The notes: generated by a model not told the origin, from the sequence alone. Counted from the first letter of the stretch, positions 1-9,441 are shown. The stretch is 64,000 nt of DNA from Microbacterium elymi (GCF_021582895.2 NZ_CP091139.2:3348001-3412000), one strand, 5' to 3'. Translations and numbers: made by a program.

Positions 1-1098
1 ACCGAGAAGGCCACCCCCAACCTCGTCGGCTACGGCGCCGCACCCCGGCGCTCGGCCCGTCCGCAGCGGCGGACGCGGGTCGCCCGTGCCGACGACGCAC
101 GCGGCCCCGACACCGCCGTGCTGGAGGCCGCGCCGCACGACGCGATCGTGGAGCAGCCGCCGGAGCGCCCGATGGAGCGCCCGCGGTCCACACCGCCGGT
201 GCGCAAGCTCGCGAAGGATCTGGGCGTCGATCTCGCGCTCGTGTCGGGCAGCGGACAGGCCGGGCTGATCACGCGCTCCGACGTCGAGGCGTACGCGGCC
301 CGGGTCGGTGTCGCCGACGCGACCGCGGCGGCCGAGGCCGGTCGGGAACGCGCGCAGGCGGCGGATGCGGCATCCGCCCGCGCCGCTCAGGACGGCGATC
401 GCACCACCCGCCGGCCCATCCGCGGCGTGCGCAAGGCCACGGCCGAGGCGATGGTCGCCAGCGCGTTCACCGCACCGCACGTATCGACGTTCCACACCGT
501 CGACGTCACCGCCACGATGCAACTGGTCGCCTCGCTGAAGTCCGACCGCGCGCTGGCCGACCACCGGATCGGCGTGATGGCGATCGCGGCCAAGGCAGTG
601 TGCCTTGCGCTCGGGCGCAACCCGAGCCTGAACGCGAAGTGGGATGCTGCTGCCGGCGAGATCGTCGAGCACCACTATGTGAACCTCGGCATCGCCGCCG
701 CCACCGACCGGGGGCTCATCGTGCCGGTCATCCCGGATGCCGACGCCCTGACGCTGGTCGAGCTCGCGGACGCGATCACCGAGCTCGCGCAGACGGCGCG
801 CTCCGGGAAGACGCCGCCGTCGGCGATGACCGGCGGCACGTTCTCGATCACGAACTTCGGCGTGTTCGGAATCGAGGCGGGCACTCCCATCCTCAACCCG
901 GGCGAAGCCGGAATCCTCGGCCTCGGCTCGGTGCAGCGCCGCCCCTGGGAGCACGAGGGCGGGATCGCCCTGCGCGAGGTCATGACCCTCAGCCTGTCGT
1001 TCGACCACCGGCTGGTGGACGGCGCCGAGGGATCGCGGTTCCTCGCCGACGTCGGGAGCATCCTGGTCGAGCCGGGCCGCGCGATGCTGATGCGCTGA
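1..1098 (+). CDS. bkdC: Branched-chain 2-oxo acid dehydrogenase E2 (dihydrolipoamide acyltransferase), 3' part
   Basis: The reading frame is open from base 1, so the gene starts before the window; 365 residues are visible. The lipoyl domain is missing, lying upstream. A peripheral-subunit (E3) binding domain spans about residues 62-105 (STPPVRKLAKDLGVDL... GLITRSDV), after a charged linker. The catalytic acyltransferase domain spans about 138-365 and carries the DHRLVDG active-site motif near residue 335. E2 transfers acyl groups from lipoyl to CoA in the 2-oxo acid dehydrogenase complex. The next genes degrade leucine, in the order of the M. tuberculosis bkdC-citE-accA1-accD1 region, so the branched-chain 2-oxo acid complex is inferred over pyruvate. 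The pyruvate alternative cannot be excluded from this part alone. Confidence 0.88.
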   Translation, partial: TEKATPNLVGYGAAPRRSARPQRRTRVARADDARGPDTAVLEAAPHDAIVEQPPERPMERPRSTPPVRKLAKDLGVDLALVSGSGQAGLITRSDVEAYAARVGVADATAAAEAGRERAQAADAASARAAQDGDRTTRRPIRGVRKATAEAMVASAFTAPHVSTFHTVDVTATMQLVASLKSDRALADHRIGVMAIAAKAVCLALGRNPSLNAKWDAAAGEIVEHHYVNLGIAAATDRGLIVPVIPDADALTLVELADAITELAQTARSGKTPPSAMTGGTFSITNFGVFGIEAGTPILNPGEAGILGLGSVQRRPWEHEGGIALREVMTLSLSFDHRLVDGAEGSRFLADVGSILVEPGRAMLMR

Positions 1099-1118
1099 GC
1101 CCGGACCAGAGCGGGCGT

Positions 1119-1715
1119 TCAGGCGGCCAGCGCCGCCCGGGCCAGCTGCTCGAGGATCGTCCGGACGTCGTCGTCGGACGGCGCGGAGCGCAGTGCGCGC
1201 ACGCTGTGCGGCGTGGAGTTGATCAGGCCGAACACGGCGTGCGCGCGCACCCGCAGCTCGGCGTCCGTGCGACCGGGCTCGAGCGTACGCAGCACGCCCA
1301 CCCACACCTCGACGTACTCGCGCTGCAGTCGGCGCACCCGGTGCCGGTCGGCGTCGGGAAGCGAGGACAGATCGCGGTCCTGCACGCGGATGACGTCGGC
1401 GTCGGTGAGCGCGAAGTCGACGTGGAATCGGATCAGCGCGTCCCGGCGGGCCGCGGCATCCGATTCGGCGGCCAGGACCGCGGCTCCGCCGTCGCGCAGG
1501 TGCTCGCTGACCCCCACCAGGATGGCGGCCAGCAGCGCCTGCTTGCTGGCGAAGTGGCGGTAGACGGCGGGCCCGCTGATGCCCACGGCGGTGCCGATGT
1601 CCTCGAGGCTCACCCCGGTGAAGCCGCGCTCGGCGAACAGCCGGGCCGCTGCGGCGATCAGCTCGGCACGGCGGCGCGACTTGGCGCGCGCGCGGTCGGT
1701 GGATGCCGTTGCCAT
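1119..1715 (-). CDS. TetR-family regulator of the branched-chain/leucine catabolic cluster
   Basis: A 198-residue TetR/AcrR protein. The N-terminal helix-turn-helix lies at about residues 15-60 (AAARLFAERGFTGVSLEDIG... GPAVYRHFASKQALL), and the rest is the helical ligand-binding domain. It is divergent from the accD1 gene, with two similar inverted repeats in the gap (1720-1735 and 1747-1762). The position matches Rv2506 (BkaR) next to the M. tuberculosis branched-chain locus. It probably represses the carboxylase operon and itself, and is released by an acyl-CoA intermediate. That ligand is an inference from family and context. Confidence 0.87.
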   Translation of the reverse strand: MATASTDRARAKSRRRAELIAAAARLFAERGFTGVSLEDIGTAVGISGPAVYRHFASKQALLAAILVGVSEHLRDGGAAVLAAESDAAARRDALIRFHVDFALTDADVIRVQDRDLSSLPDADRHRVRRLQREYVEVWVGVLRTLEPGRTDAELRVRAHAVFGLINSTPHSVRALRSAPSDDDVRTILEQLARAALAA

Positions 1716-1719
1716 TTCG

Positions 1720-1735
1720 GTTAGTCCTCGCTAAC
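1720..1735. promoter_or_regulatory. TetR operator 1 (GTTAG-N6-CTAAC)
   Basis: Perfect inverted repeat GTTAGTCCTCGCTAAC, ending 5 nt upstream of the TetR start codon. A second copy lies 27 bp away. The location between the divergent repressor and catabolic genes makes it the likely binding site of that repressor. Confidence 0.7.
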
Positions 1736-1746
1736 ATTGAAACTCA

Positions 1747-1762
1747 GTTAGTCCACATTAAC
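1747..1762. promoter_or_regulatory. TetR operator 2 (GTTAG-N6-TTAAC)
   Basis: Imperfect copy of the operator at 1720-1735 (GTTAGTCCACATTAAC, one mismatch in the right arm), 26 nt before the accD1 start. Two sites could allow repression of both divergent genes. Confidence 0.65.
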
Positions 1763-1788
1763 AGGACGTGACAGTCGATGGAGATGAG

Positions 1789-3403
1789 ATGAGCGGTCGG
1801 GCACCCGCGATCGGCACCGCACCGGCGCATGACGAGGTATTCGAGCGCAACCGCGTCGCCCAGCAGCAGCTGGCGCAGACCCTGCGCGAGCGACTCGCCG
1901 TCGCCGCGGTCGGCGGGTCGGAGCGCTCGCGGGAGCGGCACGTCGCCCGCGGCAAGCGCTGCCCGAGACCGGGTGGACCGGCTGCTGGACGAGGGAAGCC
2001 CGTTCCTCGAGCTGGCGCCGCTGGCCGCCGACGGTCTCTACGACGGTCAGGCTCCGGCCGCCGGCGTCATCGCCGGGATCGGCCTGGTCCACGGCCGTCA
2101 GGTCATGGTTGTGTGCAACGACGCCACAGTCAAGGGCGGCACCTACTACCCGATGACGGTGAAGAAGCACCTGCGCGCGCAGGAGGTGGCGCTTCAGAAC
2201 CGGCTGCCGTGCATCTACCTCGTCGACTCCGGGGGCGCATTCCTGCCGATGCAGGATGAGGTGTTCCCGGACCGCGACCACTTCGGCCGCATCTTCTACA
2301 ATCAGGCGCGTCTGTCGGCCGCGCGCATCCCGCAGATCGCCGCCGTGCTCGGATCGTGCACGGCCGGCGGCGCCTACGTGCCGGCGATGAGCGACGAGAC
2401 GGTCATCGTGCGCAATCAGGGCACCATCTTCCTCGGAGGGCCGCCGCTGGTGAAGGCCGCGATCGGCGAGATCGTCACCGCCGAGGAGCTCGGCGGGGGA
2501 GAGCTGCACGCGCGCCGCTCCGGGGTGGTCGACCACCTCGCCGAGGACGACGAACACGCCCTCGAGATCGTGCGCGACATCGTCGCGACGCTGCCGCCGC
2601 CCGCCGAGCCGGCCTGGGAGGTGCTGGCGGCCGAGCCGCCGGCCGCCGACCCGGGCGAGCTGTACGGCGTGGTGCCGGTGGATGTGAACCAGCCCTACGA
2701 CGTGCGCGAGGTGATCGCCCGCCTGGTGGATGCCAGCGAGCTGCACGAGTTCAAGAAGGAGTACGGCACCACGCTGGTCACGGGATTCGCCCGCATCCAC
2801 GGCCATCCGGTCGGCATCGTGGCCAACAACGGCGTGCTGTTCGGCGAGTCGGCGCAGAAGGGCGCCCACTTCATCGAGCTGTGCGACCAGCGCGGCATCC
2901 CGCTGCTGTTCCTGCAGAACATCTCGGGGTTCATGGTGGGGCGGGATGCCGAGGCCGGCGGCATCGCGAAGGACGGCGCCAAGATGGTCACCGCCGTTGC
3001 CACCACGCGGGTGCCCAAGCTCACCGTCGTGATCGGCGGATCGTTCGGCGCCGGCAACTACTCGATGTGCGGCCGGGCGTACTCGCCGCGGTTCCTCTGG
3101 ACCTGGCCGGCGAGCCGCATCTCGGTGATGGGCGGCCCGCAGGCCGCCTCCGTGCTGTCCACCGTCAAGCGCGACCAGTACGAGGCGCGCGGGCAGGAGT
3201 GGGATGCCGCGGACCAGACCGCGTTCGAGGCGCCGATCCGTGCGCAGTACGAGGAGCAGGGGAATCCCTACTACGCCACCGCACGTCTGTGGGACGACGG
3301 CGTGATCGACCCGGTCGACACCCGCGACCTGCTCGGCCTCGCACTCGATGTCGTCGCCCGTTCGCCCCTGCCCGACCCGCGCTTCGGCGTCTTCCGGATG
3401 TGA
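1789..3403 (+). CDS. accD1: Acyl-CoA carboxylase carboxyltransferase (beta) subunit, probable 3-methylcrotonyl-CoA carboxylase
   Basis: About 537 residues after repair of one frame break near 1950-1970, where the expected [21 protein letters not shown] block is split at a GCTGC pentamer. It is a carboxyltransferase of the AccD/MccB type, with the conserved [35 protein letters not shown] and [14 protein letters not shown] blocks. It transfers CO2 from biotin on the alpha subunit to the acyl-CoA. ATG 1789 is preferred over GTG 1768 because GGAG sits 6 nt before it. The alpha subunit follows directly. Specificity for 3-methylcrotonyl-CoA (leucine degradation) is inferred from the neighbours and the AccA1-AccD1 precedent in mycobacteria. 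Confidence 0.9.
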
Positions 3404-3411
3404 CCCGTGCC

Positions 3412-3440
3412 GGTCATTGAGCGAGCGAAGCGAGACGAAG
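3412..3440 (+). repeat. REP-like palindromic element overlapping the accA1 start
   Basis: A 29-nt stretch (GGTCATTGAGCGAGCGAAGC and on to GACGAAG) matches the core of the repeats at 31705-31923 at 26 of 29 positions. It occupies the space between the accD1 stop and the conserved start of AccA1, so it may supply or displace the initiation region. Confidence 0.7.
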
Positions 3441-5396
3441 TGTTCGACACCGTCCTGGTCGCCAACCGCGGCGAGATCGCACGCCGGGTCATCCGCACCC
3501 TGCGGACCCTCGGCATCCGCTCGGTCGCCGTCTACAGCGACGCCGACGCCGCCGCGCCGCATGTGCGCGAGGCCGATGTCGCCGTGCGCATCGGCCCGGC
3601 CGCGGCATCCCGCTCGTACCTGGACATCGACGCGATCATCGCCGCCGCCCGCGACACCGGGGCCCAGGCGATCCACCCCGGCTACGGCTTCCTCTCCGAG
3701 AACGCCGCGTTCGGTGCCGCATGCGCCGCGGCCGGCATCGTCTTCATCGGGCCCGGCCCGCAGGCGCTGGAGGTCATGGCCGACAAGATCCGCGCCCGGG
3801 ACCACGTCAGCGCGTCCGGGGTGCCGATCGTGCCGGGCTTCAGCGCCGCCGGCATGACGGACGATCAGATCGCGACCGCCGCTGAACAGGCGGGCTTCCC
3901 CCTGCTCATCAAGCCGTCCGCCGGCGGCGGCGGCAAGGGCATGGAGGAGGTCCACTCCGCCGCGCAGATCCCCGACGCCGTGGCCACGGCGCGCCGGGTC
4001 GCGAAGGCCGCATTCGGCGACGACACGCTGCTGTTCGAGCGCCTCATCCTGCACCCGCGGCACATCGAGGTGCAGGTGCTCGGCGACGCGCACGGCCGGG
4101 TGATCCACCTCGGCGAGCGCGAATGCACGCTCCAGCGTCGGCATCAGAAGGTGATCGAGGAGTCGCCGTCGCCGCTGATCGATGCCACCACGCGCGCCCG
4201 TCTGGGCGAGGCGGCCTGTGCGGCCGCGGCATCCGTCGACTACACCGGGGCGGGCACCGTCGAGTTCATCGTGTCGGCCGACCGCCCCGACGAGTTCTTC
4301 TTCATGGAGATGAACACCCGCCTTCAGGTCGAGCATCCGGTCACCGAAGCGGTCACCGGCATCGACCTGGTCGAGCAAGAGCTGCGCATCGCGGCCGGAC
4401 TGCCGCTCACCCTCGGCGAGATCACACCGACCGGGCATGCCATCGAGGCGCGCGTGTACGCCGAGAGCCCGGCCCGCGGGTTCCTGCCGGCCACCGGAGA
4501 CGTGCTGCGGTGGGAGCCGGCCTCCGGGCCCTCTGCGGGCACCGTCCGGACGGATGCCGCGGTCGAGACCGGCAGCACCGTCGGGGCCGAGTACGACCCG
4601 ATGATCGCGAAGGTCATCGCCCACGCAGCCGGCCGCGCCGACGCCCTCGCGCAAGCTGGACGCCGCGCTGGCCGACACGGTGCTGTTCGGGGTGGAATCC
4701 AACATCGACTTCCTCCGCACGCTGATCGCCGACCCGGCCGTGCAGGCCGGGACCATGGACACCGGACTGATCGACCGGATGCCGCCCTTCGTCGATCCCG
4801 CCCCGACGACCGCGGCGCTGGCTCCGGCCGCACGGGTCGCAGCCGCCGGGGACACCGCATCCCCGGCACCGCCGCACGCCTCGGCGCTGTGGCGGGCCCG
4901 CTCGGGCTGGCGGATGGGTGCGGATGCCGCGGCACCCACGATCCGGTTCCGGACGGCTGCGGGTGAGGTCGTCGTGACCCGCTTGCGCCCCGCGACGGCC
5001 GGGGCCGCGCCCGGCGCCGGCGGCATCGACCGAGCAGGCGAGGCGGAATGCGCTCCGGACGGCATCGTCTGGGTGCATGCGGACGGCGTCACCAGCGCGC
5101 TCGAGCCCGTCACCCGCCGCCAGGCCATGGAGCGTCGCCTCGCCCAGCGCGAGCGGGCGGATGCGGCATCCGACCCGGAGCTGCGCGCCCCCATGCCCGG
5201 CGCCGTCGCGGCCGTCCACGTCGCCGACGGTGCGCGGGTGGTCACCGGCGACCGGATCATCACCATCGAGGCGATGAAGATGGAGCATCCGCTGGCCGCC
5301 CCGCACGACGGCATCGTGACGCTGGCGGCCGCCGCCGGCGACCAGGTGCGCCGCGACCAGGTGCTGGCTCGCGTCACCCCCGAATCCACCGAATGA
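3440..5396 (+). CDS. accA1: Acyl-CoA carboxylase biotin carboxylase/biotin carrier (alpha) subunit
   Basis: About 651 residues from GTG 3440. The family normally begins [14 protein letters not shown], which GTG 3440 gives exactly; an upstream GTG at 3407 would add eleven residues encoded by a REP-like repeat. The order is biotin carboxylase N-domain, ATP-grasp domain with [11 protein letters not shown] and the [17 protein letters not shown] signature, then a C-terminal BCCP domain with the EAMKM biotinylation site. One frame break lies at about 4651, where GCGCAAGCTGG should read GCGCAGCTGG to give DALAQLDAALAD. It partners with AccD1 just upstream. No Shine-Dalgarno is obvious, and coupling to accD1 is likely. 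Confidence 0.9.
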
Positions 5397-5415
5397 ACGC
5401 CGAATGAAGGACACC

Positions 5416-6576
5416 ATGGACACCTACTCCTCTTACGACGTCAGCGACGACGAGCGCGAGCTGGCCGGCCTGGTGCGCGGGTTCGCGGACGACGTCATCG
5501 CCCCGATCGCCTACGAGGCCGACCGCACCCATACGCTGCCGCTGGACGTGGTCGCGCAGATGGGCGAACTGGGGCTGTTCGGTCTGCCGTTCCCGGAGGA
5601 GTACGGCGGGCAGGGCGGCACGTACTTCGCGCTCTGCCTGGCCATCGAAGCCATCGGCCGGGTCGACCAGTCGCTGGCGATCACGCTCGAGGCCGGCGTG
5701 AGCCTCGGCGCGATGCCCGTATTCCGATTCGGGAATGAATCGCAGAAGCAGGAGCTGCTGCCCGACCTGCTGGCGGCCCGTGCGCTGGCCGGCTTCGGCC
5801 TGACCGAGCCGGAGGCCGGCTCGGATGCCGGGGCCACCCGCACGAACGCGCACCTGGACGGCGGGGAATGGGTGATCAACGGCGCCAAGCAGTTCATCAC
5901 GAACTCGGGCACGGCCATCACGCGGTTCGTCACCGTCACCGCCGTCACCGGCGAGCAGGACGGTCGCAAGCAGATCTCCACCATCGTCGTCCCGAACGGC
6001 ACGCCCGGGTTCACCGTCGAGCCGGCCTACGACAAGGTGGGGTGGCGCGCGTCCGACACGCACCCGCTCACGTTCACCGATGCGCGGGTGCCCGAGGGCA
6101 ATCTGCTCGGCGAACGGGGCCGAGGGTTCGCGAACTTCCTGCACATCCTGGACGAGGGGCGCATCGCGATCGCCGCGCTGTCCACCGGGGCGGCCGAGGG
6201 CTGCGTGCAGGCGGCCACCGAGTATGCGCACTCGCGCACGGTGTTCGGCGAGCAGCTGGCGACCCGGCAGGCCATCCAGTTCATGATCGCGCGGATGCAC
6301 GCCCGGGTGCACACCGCCCGGCTCGCCTGGCACCACGCGGCCCGGCTGCGCGACGCGGGCAAGCCGTTCAAGACCGAGGCCGCCGTCGCGAAGCTCACCG
6401 CGAGCGACGCGGCGATGGACAACGCGCGCGACGCCACCCAGATCTTCGGCGGCAACGGGTTCATGAACGAGTACCCGGTGGCGCGGCACTACCGCGACTC
6501 GAAGATCCTCGAGATCGGCGAGGGCACCACCGAGGTGCAGCTGCTGGTCATCGCCCGCGCGCTCGGGCTAGCGTGA
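5416..6576 (+). CDS. Acyl-CoA dehydrogenase (FadE19/isovaleryl-CoA dehydrogenase type)
   Basis: 386 residues. ATG 5416 is chosen because AAGGA lies 4 nt upstream; ATG 5404 is in frame but lacks a good site. It has the complete acyl-CoA dehydrogenase fold: N-terminal helical part (ELGLFGLPFPEEYGGQGG), FAD-binding middle (GFGLTEPEAGSDAG), and C-terminal catalytic segment with the GEGTTEVQ motif, whose Glu sits where the catalytic base of short-chain dehydrogenases lies. It oxidises an acyl-CoA to the 2-enoyl-CoA with FAD. Position after accA1 matches fadE19 of mycobacteria. Isovaleryl-CoA is the expected substrate by context. Confidence 0.9.
   Translation: MDTYSSYDVSDDERELAGLVRGFADDVIAPIAYEADRTHTLPLDVVAQMGELGLFGLPFPEEYGGQGGTYFALCLAIEAIGRVDQSLAITLEAGVSLGAMPVFRFGNESQKQELLPDLLAARALAGFGLTEPEAGSDAGATRTNAHLDGGEWVINGAKQFITNSGTAITRFVTVTAVTGEQDGRKQISTIVVPNGTPGFTVEPAYDKVGWRASDTHPLTFTDARVPEGNLLGERGRGFANFLHILDEGRIAIAALSTGAAEGCVQAATEYAHSRTVFGEQLATRQAIQFMIARMHARVHTARLAWHHAARLRDAGKPFKTEAAVAKLTASDAAMDNARDATQIFGGNGFMNEYPVARHYRDSKILEIGEGTTEVQLLVIARALGLA
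6569..6574 (+). promoter_or_regulatory. Leaderless-type -10 box before maoC
   Basis: TAGCGT followed by 6 nt and then ATG 6581. The hexamer overlaps the last codons and stop of the dehydrogenase gene, giving a possible internal promoter for the last two genes of the operon. Confidence 0.5.
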
Positions 6577-6580
6577 CGGT

Positions 6581-7057
6581 ATGAGCGAGATCGTCCAGCG
6601 CGGGCTGTACTACGAGGAGTGCGAGGTCGGGGCCAGGTATCTGCACCGCCCCGGCCGCACCATCACGCAGGCCGACAACACGCTCTTCTCCGCGCTGACG
6701 ATGAACACCCAGGCGCTGCACGTGGACGCCGCGTACTCGGCCACGCAGCCGTTCGGCAAGCCGCTGATGAACTCGATGTGGACGCTGGCCACGATCGTCG
6801 GGATGTCGGTGACCCAGATCACGCAGGGCACGCTCGTCGCCCAGCTCGGGCTGAGCGACATCGCCTTCCCGCATCCGCTGTTCGCCGGCGACACGCTGTA
6901 CGCCGAGACCGAGATCGTCGCGAAGCGCCTGTCGAACTCGCGCCCCGGCCAGGGACTTGTCACGATGACCCATACCGGGCGCAACCAGGATGGCGAGGTG
7001 GTGGCCACCGCCACCCGGGTCGCGCTGATGTGGTGTCTGCCCGAGGGGGACGCATGA
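6581..7057 (+). CDS. MaoC-family enoyl-CoA hydratase (Rv2499c-like)
   Basis: 158 residues with the hot-dog fold of MaoC-like hydratases. The R-hydratase region is recognisable: TITQADNTLFSALTMNTQALHVD contains the conserved D and H residues, and FAGDTLYAETEIVAKRLS the core beta strands. In the leucine pathway it would hydrate 3-methylglutaconyl-CoA to an HMG-CoA stereoisomer, feeding the CitE-type lyase that follows. That pairing is known from M. tuberculosis Rv2499c/Rv2498c gene order, and the substrate here is inferred. The stop overlaps the next start (ATGA). Confidence 0.85.
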   Translation: MSEIVQRGLYYEECEVGARYLHRPGRTITQADNTLFSALTMNTQALHVDAAYSATQPFGKPLMNSMWTLATIVGMSVTQITQGTLVAQLGLSDIAFPHPLFAGDTLYAETEIVAKRLSNSRPGQGLVTMTHTGRNQDGEVVATATRVALMWCLPEGDA

Positions 7058-7858
7058 GCTTCACCATGGGACCTGCTCTGCTGTTCTGCCCCGCCGACCG
7101 GCCCGAGCGCTATGCGAAGGCCGCCGCACGCGCGGATGCGGTCATCCTCGACCTGGAGGATGCGGTCGCGCCGGCCGCCAAGGCCGCCGCCCGCGGGCAC
7201 CTGATCGAGTCGGAGCTGGACCCCGCCACCACGATCGTGCGCATCAATCCGCTCGACACCGAGCACACGGCATCCGATCTGTCGACCCTGGCGCAGACCG
7301 ATTACCGCACCGTGATGGTGGCCAAGAGCGAGTCGGCCAAGAAGATCGGGCGGCTCGATCCGCGTTTCGCGGTGATCGCCCTGTGCGAGACCGCGCGCGG
7401 AGTGGCCCATGCCGAGAAGATCGCGGCGCTCGAGAACGTGGTCGCCCTGATGTGGGGGGCCGAAGACCTGGTGGCCTCGCTCGGAGGCACGTCCAGCCGC
7501 AGGAAGAGCGGCCGCTACCGCGATGTCACCCGCTACGCGCGCTCGCGGGTGCTGCTGGCCGCGGGGGCGCACGGCAAGGCCGCGATCGACGCGGTGCACC
7601 TGGACATCGGCGATGCGAAGGGGCAGACCCGGGAAGCAGAGGATGCGGTGGCCAGCGGATTCGCCGCGACCGCCTGCATCCACCCCGGGCAGGTCGAGCT
7701 GATCCGGGCCGCATATCGGCCTTCCGCCGCGACGGTGGAGTGGGCGCGGGCCGTGCTGGCCGCGGCATCCGGGCAGCGGGGCGTGTTCGCCTTCGAGGGG
7801 CGGATGGTCGACGAGCCCGTGCCTGCGGCACGCCCGCGCGGTGCTCACGCGGGCCTGA
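7054..7858 (+). CDS. citE: HpcH/HpaI aldolase/CitE-family beta-hydroxyacyl-CoA lyase
   Basis: About 267 residues. The start overlaps the maoC stop (ATGA). It is a TIM-barrel CitE-like protein with a conserved N-terminus (ALLFCPADRPERY), the metal and substrate site DAVILDLEDAVAP, a glutamate in VIALCETARGV and CIHPGQVE near the C-terminus. A frame break at 7821 (GTGCCTGCGG for GTGCTGCGG) spoils only the last eleven codons; repaired, the protein ends LRHARAVLTRA. It lacks the partners of citrate lyase, so it is not CitE sensu stricto. The M. tuberculosis homologue Rv2498c cleaves (R)-HMG-CoA to acetyl-CoA and acetoacetate, which would complete leucine degradation here. Confidence 0.87.
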
Positions 7859-7895
7859 GGCATCCGTCCTCGGCGCGGCCGCGGAGGGTGCCGAC

Positions 7896-8514
7896 TCAGC
7901 GGGTCGCCGGGGCGAACGCCGCGCTGCGCGCCGCTTCGACCAGGCGCAGCCGCTCGCGTTCGTACAGCATCGAGTAGCCGCCGCCGTTGGGCAGGTAGGT
8001 GCCGGGCTCGGGCAGGCTGCCGCCGGTCGCGTGCCGGACGAGTTCGCGGATGAGTCCGCCGTGCGAGACGACGATGACGGATGTCGCGGCCGGGGCCGTC
8101 GCGCGGCGCACGTCGCGCACGACCCGGCGCACGCCGGCCAGTCCGCGGCGTCGCATCTCGTCGGGCGTCTCGGCGCCCGGGACCCGTGCCGTCACCCACG
8201 GACCCCACAGAGCCGCGACCTCTTCGCCGGTCTTGCCCTCGGCCTCGCCGTAGGCGCGCTCCTGCAGCTGCGGATACAGCCGCGGCGCCTCGAGTCCGAG
8301 CTCGCCGGCGATGATCTCGGCCGTCTCGCCCGCCCGCGACAGGTCGCTGGCCACGATCGCCACCGGCCCGTGCAGCCTGCTCGCGCAGATCGGCGGCCGC
8401 CTCGCGGGCCTGCCGCCGACCGGTGTCGTTGAGCGGGATGTCGGAGCTGCCCTGGATGCGTCCGGTCAGGTTCCAGTCGGTCTCGCCGTGGCGCACGAAG
8501 ATGAGGGAGGTCAC
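7896..8514 (-). CDS. Histidine phosphatase family protein (phosphoglycerate-mutase-like)
   Basis: About 205 residues from GTG 8514. The N-terminal catalytic signature is LIFVRHGETDWN, and the second catalytic His is in VIVVSHGGLIREL. A frame break near 8375 (GAGCAGGCTGCAC for GAGCAGCTGCAC on the minus strand) separates DLREQ from LHGPVAIVASDLSRA. A TACCCT box sits 6 nt before the start, suggesting a leaderless transcript. Proteins of this branch act on small phosphorylated metabolites, and the substrate cannot be told. It lies 63 bp downstream of the sirtuin gene on the same strand. Confidence 0.87.
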
Positions 8515-8520
8515 TGTTCG

Positions 8521-8526
8521 AGGGTA
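8521..8526 (-). promoter_or_regulatory. Leaderless-type -10 box (TACCCT) of the histidine phosphatase
   Basis: TACCCT, 6 nt, then GTG on the minus strand. The spacing equals that seen at a dozen other starts in this window. Confidence 0.5.
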
Positions 8527-8577
8527 CCGGGCGCCGGATCACAGGACGCTGGGCGCCCGGCGCCCTGTGTGCCGGGA

Positions 8578-9402
8578 TCAGGGAACGGGGAGCCGCTCGG
8601 CCAGCGCACCGAGCACCTCGCTGGTGCCCGCCTCGATCCGCACGGTGGCACGCGGGTCGGCCCGGGTCGGTCCCCGGTTGACGATGACGATCGGCAGGTC
8701 GCGACGCTGGGCGCGCTGGACCAGCCGCATCCCGGAGTTGACCGCGAGCGAGGATCCGGCCACCAGCAGCGCCTCGGCCGAGGCCAGCAGCCGCTCGGCC
8801 GCGGCGAACCGCGTCGGCGGGATGGTCTCGCCGAAGAAGACCACCTCGGGCTTGAGCATCCCCCGCAGATCGTGCACACGGGCAGCCGGAAGCCGTCGAC
8901 CGAATCGGGGCGCACATCGCCGTCCGGCAGCAGGATCGCGTCTTCGGAGGTCACCAGCCACGGGTTGTCGGCGTCGATGCGCGCCGCGAGGTCGCGCCGG
9001 TCGAACACCTGCCCGCAATGCAGGCAGACCACCCGCCGCAGCGTGCCGTGCAGCTCGACGACCCGCCCGGAGCCGGCCTGCAGATGCAGGCCGTCCACGT
9101 TCTGGGTCATCACGCCGTTCGCCACCCCGCGCCGCTCGAGCGCAAGCCAGTGCCGCGTGCCCGGCGTTGGGATGCACGGACGACATGCGCCGCCACCCGA
9201 GGTGGCTGCCCACCCAATATCGGCGACGGGCATGGTCCGAACCGAGGAACTGCTGCACGGTCATCGGCGTGCGCACCGGCGCCCCCTCGCCGCGATAGTC
9301 CGGGATGCCGGAGTCGGTCGACACGCCGGCTCCGGTCAGGACCGCCACCCGGCGCCCCGACAGCGCCGCCGTCGCGTCGTCGATCGCGTCCGTCATCCGC
9401 AC
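8578..9402 (-). CDS. NAD-dependent protein deacylase of the Sir2 family
   Basis: About 274 residues. NAD-binding GAGVSTDSGIPDYRG lies near the N-terminus, then the catalytic TQNVDGLH block, two zinc-binding cysteine pairs (CLHCGQ and CTICGG) and the GSSLAVNSG nucleotide-binding loop. There are two frame breaks: at about 9143 (GGCTTGCGCTC for GGCTGCGCTC, minus strand) and near 8862 in a run of G residues just after the second cysteine pair. The start is GTG 9402, supported by TAGCCT 6 nt upstream; ATG 9396 is the alternative. It removes acyl groups from lysines using NAD, and may regulate acyl-CoA enzymes such as those nearby (inference). Confidence 0.88.
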   Translation of the reverse strand: MRMTDAIDDATAALSGRRVAVLTGAGVSTDSGIPDYRGEGAPVRTPMTVQQFLGSDHARRRYWVGSHLGWRRMSSVHPNAGHAALACARAARGGERRDDPERGRPASAGRLRAGRRAARHAAAGGLPALRAGVRPARPRGAHRRRQPVAGDLRRRDPAAGRRCAPRFGRRLPAARVHDLRGMLKPEVVFFGETIPPTRFAAAERLLASAEALLVAGSSLAVNSGMRLVQRAQRRDLPIVIVNRGPTRADPRATVRIEAGTSEVLGALAERLPVP

Positions 9403-9408
9403 CGCACC

Positions 9409-9414
9409 AGGCTA
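9409..9414 (-). promoter_or_regulatory. Leaderless-type -10 box (TAGCCT) of the sirtuin gene
   Basis: TAGCCT then 6 nt then GTG 9402 on the minus strand; it decides the start codon. Confidence 0.55.
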
Positions 9415-9441
9415 CGCCCCGCCATGCGGCATCCTGGGACG

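Noticed and set aside
1748..5389. A 1213-codon open frame on the minus strand opposite accD1/accA1
   Set aside because: It is the antisense shadow of two well-conserved carboxylase genes in very GC-rich DNA; its sequence is low-complexity and matches no family.
7054..7858. Citrate lyase beta subunit sensu stricto
   Set aside because: There are no citD/citF partners; the context is leucine degradation, as for Rv2498c-type stand-alone lyases.
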